Assembly: GCF_022539665.2 (NCBI RefSeq)
Contig: NC_081331.1
Location: 10,075,534 to 10,139,533, forward strand
Source of the DNA: Daphnia carinata
Taxonomy: Eukaryota; Arthropoda; Branchiopoda; Diplostraca; Daphniidae
Length of the DNA stretch: 64,000 nt
Direction of reading: 5' to 3'
This document shows, one piece after another, positions 59,392-64,000 of this stretch. A model generated the notes under the pieces. It did no database searches, was not told the origin of the DNA, and saw nothing but the letters and a program-made list of their open reading frames with translations. The translations under genes and the position numbers were made by a program. Within the stretch, counting starts at the first letter, position 1, and each line of letters begins with the position of its first letter.

Positions 59392-61823
59392 GGTCGAAAC
59401 GGGTAAAGTTGTCAACTTGTTAAACTGTAGAATTCGTGGTTGCAATTCACTAAGCCGAAGATCCAGAAGTTGATTAGATTTAACAGAAGTGATGACACAC
59501 TCGTCTCGGCAACAGTCTTCGACGAAATGGATGGTTTTGATGTAGCGTATCGGAGAGCAGACCTAGAAGAACTATCGAGTTGGATCGGTCGGCTCAACTG
59601 TTGAACTTGGCAGCAGGTCGAGCCATTGAAGAGTGAGATCGACTGAGAAGAAGAGCCCGAAAGCTCCTAGTCAATTGGAGAAAGCACTGTAGATTAAAAA
59701 AAAACACTCCCACCGGTGCAGTGTGCAATGCACGGAATAGTGGGAAAAGTATACTACGCGCTGGAGTCTTCTTTTTTCTCCACCGGCAAGCCAACCCTCT
59801 CACTGGAGGAGCGCGCTCCCAGCAGGAGAGATTTTCGCCTCGCAGGCAATGGAGAAAGCGAGTCTTCGTCCTCAATTTTCACCGCCAAACTCCCCTTTTT
59901 TTTTTTAGTTGGTTACCTCTCTTCTCAAACGCTGTGTTTTTTTCTTGCAGTATTTTCTCCTTCCGTTGGTAGGAGACGGAAAAATCTATTACAAGAATAC
60001 CACAGCCACTGCTCACCGCGAAAATAACCAAACGCGATGATGCTACTAATCAGGGACGAATCGGCATAAAAAAGCATAATACGTCGGTTGAAAATAATTA
60101 CACTCCGCAGGTACCTAAACAACAAGAGAAAGCTTTAACATAAAAAAAATGGAGAATGAAAATTGATGACAATCAAGGTTTTTGTTCTTCTCTTTTCTAT
60201 TCGGGTGAATAGTAGGCGGTCACGGAGGCCGAGCTCCGACTTGGTTTGTCTGAAACAAGTTAGAGATTTGACCTAAAAACAAATGGCAGAGAGAATACGA
60301 AATGAAACGTGTCTAGGTAGGTACGATAAGCGGAAGTGGCCCATCCGTATAGAAATCGAGAGCATAGCCTACGGAAGAAGAATAACAAATGACGTCGTGC
60401 TGGTAACAGAAATGCAAAACCATATTACAGGTTTGCGACCCATCGACTGCGGAAATATAGGTTAATAAAAAAATATATATTTTAACGTGATAGAACTTAC
60501 TGTCAAACATGTTAAGCAGGATTTTCTAGCCTAACGTATAAGGGAAGCATTCCTGTAGTTGTTGGGAGTGGTTTTCGTCCGTATAGTAAACTCACGGCAA
60601 AAGGGAAACTTTTTATGTTTTTTCGATTTCTGGGTTAGCAGGACAAACGAAATCCAGCTGGTTATATATATATATATATATTTTTTTTTGTATGTCCGTC
60701 CAAAAAAGAAGTAGGTTGATCTTCTTTTCTTTTTCTTCATCGCCTTTTTTTTCCAGGCTGCTCATCCTTCCCCCTCCGCCTCCCCCGTTTTCCTACTCTC
60801 TTGCCCCCTTCATTTGGCTCCTCCTTGTCTTCCCATATACAAACCATTTTCTCCTTCCGCCCCCCTTGGCCCATCTTGAGACACCTGTTTGCAATACCCA
60901 TGGCTAGCCGCCACAATTTCAAAAATAAAATTAAAAAGCGGTCCGTTTGAACACGCAAAACATCCATTTGACACCCTCCCTTTCGCAGTTCAGCCGTAGG
61001 GACTGTATGTTGATTTGCGACAACCAAGCCTTTTTCTACGAGCAATGACGGCGGGATTGTAGATCGAGGATGTTGAACGATTCACTTTCCATTCACGGCT
61101 GGAAGGGTCCCGCCTCCACGCTTCACCAGGTCATCCCTCACTTCCAGATTCTTTCTTAACCTTGATACTTGACCCATATTTTCCCTAGATAAAAAAAAAA
61201 AGGAAACAAAGAAAAAAAAAGAAAAAATCGAGGCTTGCGCCGAATGACCTCATTCGACGCCAGACTCTCGTTCTTTTCTCCACTCCGCATCGTAATATTA
61301 ATAATAATGGCGCGCGTGTACACTTTTCCAAGTCCAATAGTTTAAGCTGAATAGAACGACTTTTGTTGTCCAGAATGACCCGGAAAAAACAAAAACGATT
61401 AGAGTGTGTATAGAAAGGACAATGGAAGAGAGTGATGCGATTTCCCCTTTTCCTTGTTGCACAAAGAAAAATGGGAGAAAGTCATCCTTGACTAAGATTA
61501 TAAACCTTTGAAGAACCGCACGCCTCAACATCGAACCTTCCTAACGCAATACTACGTTCTGCGAACGGAAGCCACCTAAGCCAAAAACAAACGGCTGTCT
61601 CCATTTCTACCTGCTACATCTCTCTGCTAAATACGCCATCTGCATATCCTACATGAAAAAGTAATTAAAATAGAGATTCGGAGTTGAACGTTATAACTTA
61701 ATGACATAGTAACTTACAGTGTCAGGTCAGCTTCTGTTTAGCTCGTCATCTTTTCATTAAAGAAAACAATAACAAATGTATTCGACTTACTGGAAAAGGG
61801 AAAGAAAACAAATGACCCAAAGT
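59392..61823. other. Distal protease 5' UTR/promoter and intergenic region
   Basis: The 5' UTR of the distal protease exon should lie just above 59391. Up to 61823 there are T-rich and A-rich runs, a (TA)n run at about 60663-60681, and only short, unrelated open frames. Confidence 0.5.
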
Positions 61824-63524
61824 TTAAGTTTTGGACGTTACTGACGAAGATTGTGTTTCATTTGGTTTGGAAAGAGTTCGATCCTCGCCTTCGGTTGAAT
61901 GATTTTCTTTGCCTCTGGATAGCGATTTCAACGCGTAAGAAACATTCTCGTAGACGACGAACGTCAAGGCTGTAGCTGGAGTGACCCTTAACAAGTTAGG
62001 GAGCAATCCCTTGTAAAAGCCTCTCACCCTCTCATGCCTGAAATTAACAGAAGAAAAAGCTGTAGGTCACTCCATGCCACTTTCGGAATCTACACTACCT
62101 CACAATAGATACAAGGTGATCGTTTCCTCACGAAAATGACAAAACTAGGCCACAAGACGGACAATGCGAGATTCGTTATTGATCTTAGTATGTACAGGAA
62201 ATTCCAACTAAAATTAGCCCGGCCGAACGGGCCGTACACAAACAAGAGGGAGGGATTCGATTGTACTCGATTCTGCGCAATTTTGCTTTCATTTGTTTTA
62301 TGAATCAAGGGGACATCACCGTTCGCCAGTGCACATTTCATAAATAAGGAAGACCAGACAAATATTGGGCGTGACGTGGACCATGTAGGGCGACAGGCCT
62401 TTATAAAATCCGCGGACACCTTCGTACCTCCACGTCTGCGATATCACATCCATGACGCCCTTGTAGTCGCGGTATTGATCCTGCAATCGGGCTCGAACTA
62501 CTTGATAGGGGTAAGTAGCAGTGGCGGCAAACAATTTTGACAGGGCGGCAAATGACAGGTACTCAGACGTGGCCTAGATTCAGATTATGAAATTGATTTT
62601 ATACGAAAACCTACATAACGGGGATAGACTAAATGGTTTTTGACTCACCAATTTGGTGTCGATAGGTAAATTTCGGTAACTATTGTAACTATTTTTCATT
62701 TCCTCATAAGCCATAAACTGAAGTGCACCGTGTGAGACGCCAAAGATTCCTGGCACGAATCCTTTGTACAAACCACGAATGCCTTCATAGCGGTACATCT
62801 TGACTAGAGCATCAATCATTCCCCTGAAAAGACTATCATTAGTATTCCAACATGCAAGTTACTGTAGGAAATAAATCTTACTTGTATCTCTTTTCATCTG
62901 AGAGATGAACTGTTTCTGGACCATATTGCAGACAAAGACGAGTTTTCACGACCCATATAGGATTTGTCAAGATTTGGGTAGCTACACCTGCTTCAGCGGC
63001 CGCTAACATATGTTTGGCGGGACTCAGCGCTACGGTTGAATCTCCACTTTGCATTTCTACTTTGATGGCATTGTAACTGTTCAAATACGACGAATAGACA
63101 ACAAGGAATCCTCGGTAATGAACAGTAAGACACCTACAAAAAGAAATAGGACCCCCACGCAAATCCTGCACCACAAACATTGGGCGCTACACCTCTGTAC
63201 AGACCACGAATTCCTTCAGTTCGAGTTATGCTGCAAACGGCGTCATACAATCCAGAATACTGAGGTCGTATACTCAACTGACCGTCACTGACTGAAATGA
63301 TGAAATGCGTTATAATATTGTCATCCCTGAATTCGTATAGACATACCTGCAAATCTGATTTTGATCAAGTCCAAAGGATGAAGAATCAATGTGGATGCAA
63401 CTCCACCTGATATTCCTGCTATAAGATGTTCATACCTCATGTTTGATAAAAATATGGCCACTCGTGTGCTGGCATTGGGCATGCCAAGGCTAGGGTTTGT
63501 CTTTGCCATTTTTGTATGTTGCAT
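61824..63524 (-). CDS. SLC25A32: Mitochondrial folate/FAD carrier, SLC25A32 family
   Basis: Six-helix mitochondrial carrier of the inner membrane; human SLC25A32 brings folate (and probably FAD) into the matrix for one-carbon metabolism. Exons: 63524-63347, 63291-63138, 63076-62882, 62823-62649, 62573-62428 and 62037-61824, giving 353 aa from the first ATG, or 348 from MAKTNP at 63509. Three carrier signatures are present: [20 protein letters not shown] (W in place of D/E, as in human SLC25A32) and [10 protein letters not shown]. Family-specific matches include [43 protein letters not shown] and [17 protein letters not shown]. The C-terminal tail (from about residue 320) is hydrophilic and longer than in human. 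An alternative 3' end is given separately. Confidence 0.95.
62316..62427 (-). CDS. Alternative 3' coding end of SLC25A32 (retained duplicated exon)
   Basis: If the donor at 62427 (TGGAG|GTACGA) is not used, reading continues without a break as [20 protein letters not shown], then [17 protein letters not shown] and stop at 62316. This is homologous to the exon at 62037 ([31 protein letters not shown]). The segment looks like a tandem copy of the start of the last exon lying in the intron. The variant replaces the final helix and tail, changes LRVTP to VHVTP, and shortens the protein to about 319 aa. Confidence 0.65.
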
Positions 63525-64000
63525 GTATAACGAATAAAAGCAAGTGAAGTGTCAGAGACAGCACATCCTAGAAATGGAAGAAAAAAATTAGTTAATAATT
63601 TTATCAAATAAAAATATGCCCTATACAAAAAGATTTTGCATACAACACTTCTTTACAGGACAATTGCATTTCCCCTTCCCCTATGGTTTGTGAATTAATC
63701 TTCGGCATTAAGCTTCCAAATCAGAATGTAACAACATACCCATGAACCACGATCAGTATAAGACAGAACCACCATAAAGTTTTTCAGCCAAAGCATTACA
63801 CGAAATCCACAAAACAAATATTACAATTGATTAAGACAGTTACCTAAACCAAAATAGCAAATTGCTGAAAATACTTTTGTTTTTACTTTGAGCAATGTGA
63901 TTTCTTAAACACACTTAGAAAATGTGTACACAAGTGCCTGGTTGAACAAGTTAATCAAAAATACAGGATGCTAGAATAGTTTCTATGTATGAAAAACTAA
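63525..64000. other. Upstream of SLC25A32
   Basis: AT-rich sequence that should include the carrier's 5' UTR and promoter. No coding exon or TATA box is supported. Confidence 0.5.

Overview
The window is eukaryotic nuclear DNA. The genes are split by short GT-AG introns (mostly 50-300 bp), with A/T homopolymer runs and microsatellites between them. The gene set (ecdysone-response nuclear receptor E78, four-MBT Sfmbt, a sulfakinin precursor, a CLIP-like serine protease) is that of an arthropod. Compact introns and the overall style suggest a branchiopod crustacean such as Daphnia. The species is inference; the arthropod origin is not in serious doubt.

Layout. 1-6.4 kb is the right part of a giant inverted-repeat (foldback) element, copy A, cut by the window start. 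A 2.4-kb hAT-like element has inserted into it, and a 253-bp MITE has inserted into that; both insertions keep 8-bp target duplications. 6.7-13.8 kb is a dense trio: exportin-4 (minus), a six-finger C2H2 protein (plus, head-to-head with exportin-4), and folliculin (minus), whose stop codon lies inside the end of the zinc-finger reading frame. 16.4-17.35 kb is a sulfakinin neuropeptide gene with a clear TATA box. 19.0-19.8 kb is a small mitochondrial membrane protein, probably cytochrome oxidase subunit 7B-like. 21.5-24.75 kb is Sfmbt. 28.1-34.3 kb is the nuclear receptor E78, surrounded by about 15 kb of AT-rich, homopolymer-rich non-coding DNA. 43.6-50.05 kb is repeat DNA built around a complete second foldback element (copy B, about 5.6 kb). 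50.7-59.4 kb is a trypsin-like serine protease with two apparent alternative sets of 5' exons. 61.8-63.5 kb is a mitochondrial folate carrier (SLC25A32 family) with two alternative 3' coding ends.

The genes do not form one pathway. Shared themes are chromatin and transcription (Sfmbt, E78, the zinc-finger protein), nucleocytoplasmic and nutrient control (exportin-4, folliculin), mitochondria (COX7B-like, SLC25A32) and secreted products (sulfakinin, protease). The best candidate for something undescribed is the foldback family: two copies, arms of about 2.5 kb, each arm holding decayed exons of a coiled-coil protein plus a very conserved hairpin-rich block, and a short loop with three tRNA-like sequences. 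Exon boundaries were placed by hand from splice signals, reading phase and remembered family sequence; phases close without frameshift in every gene listed as CDS.
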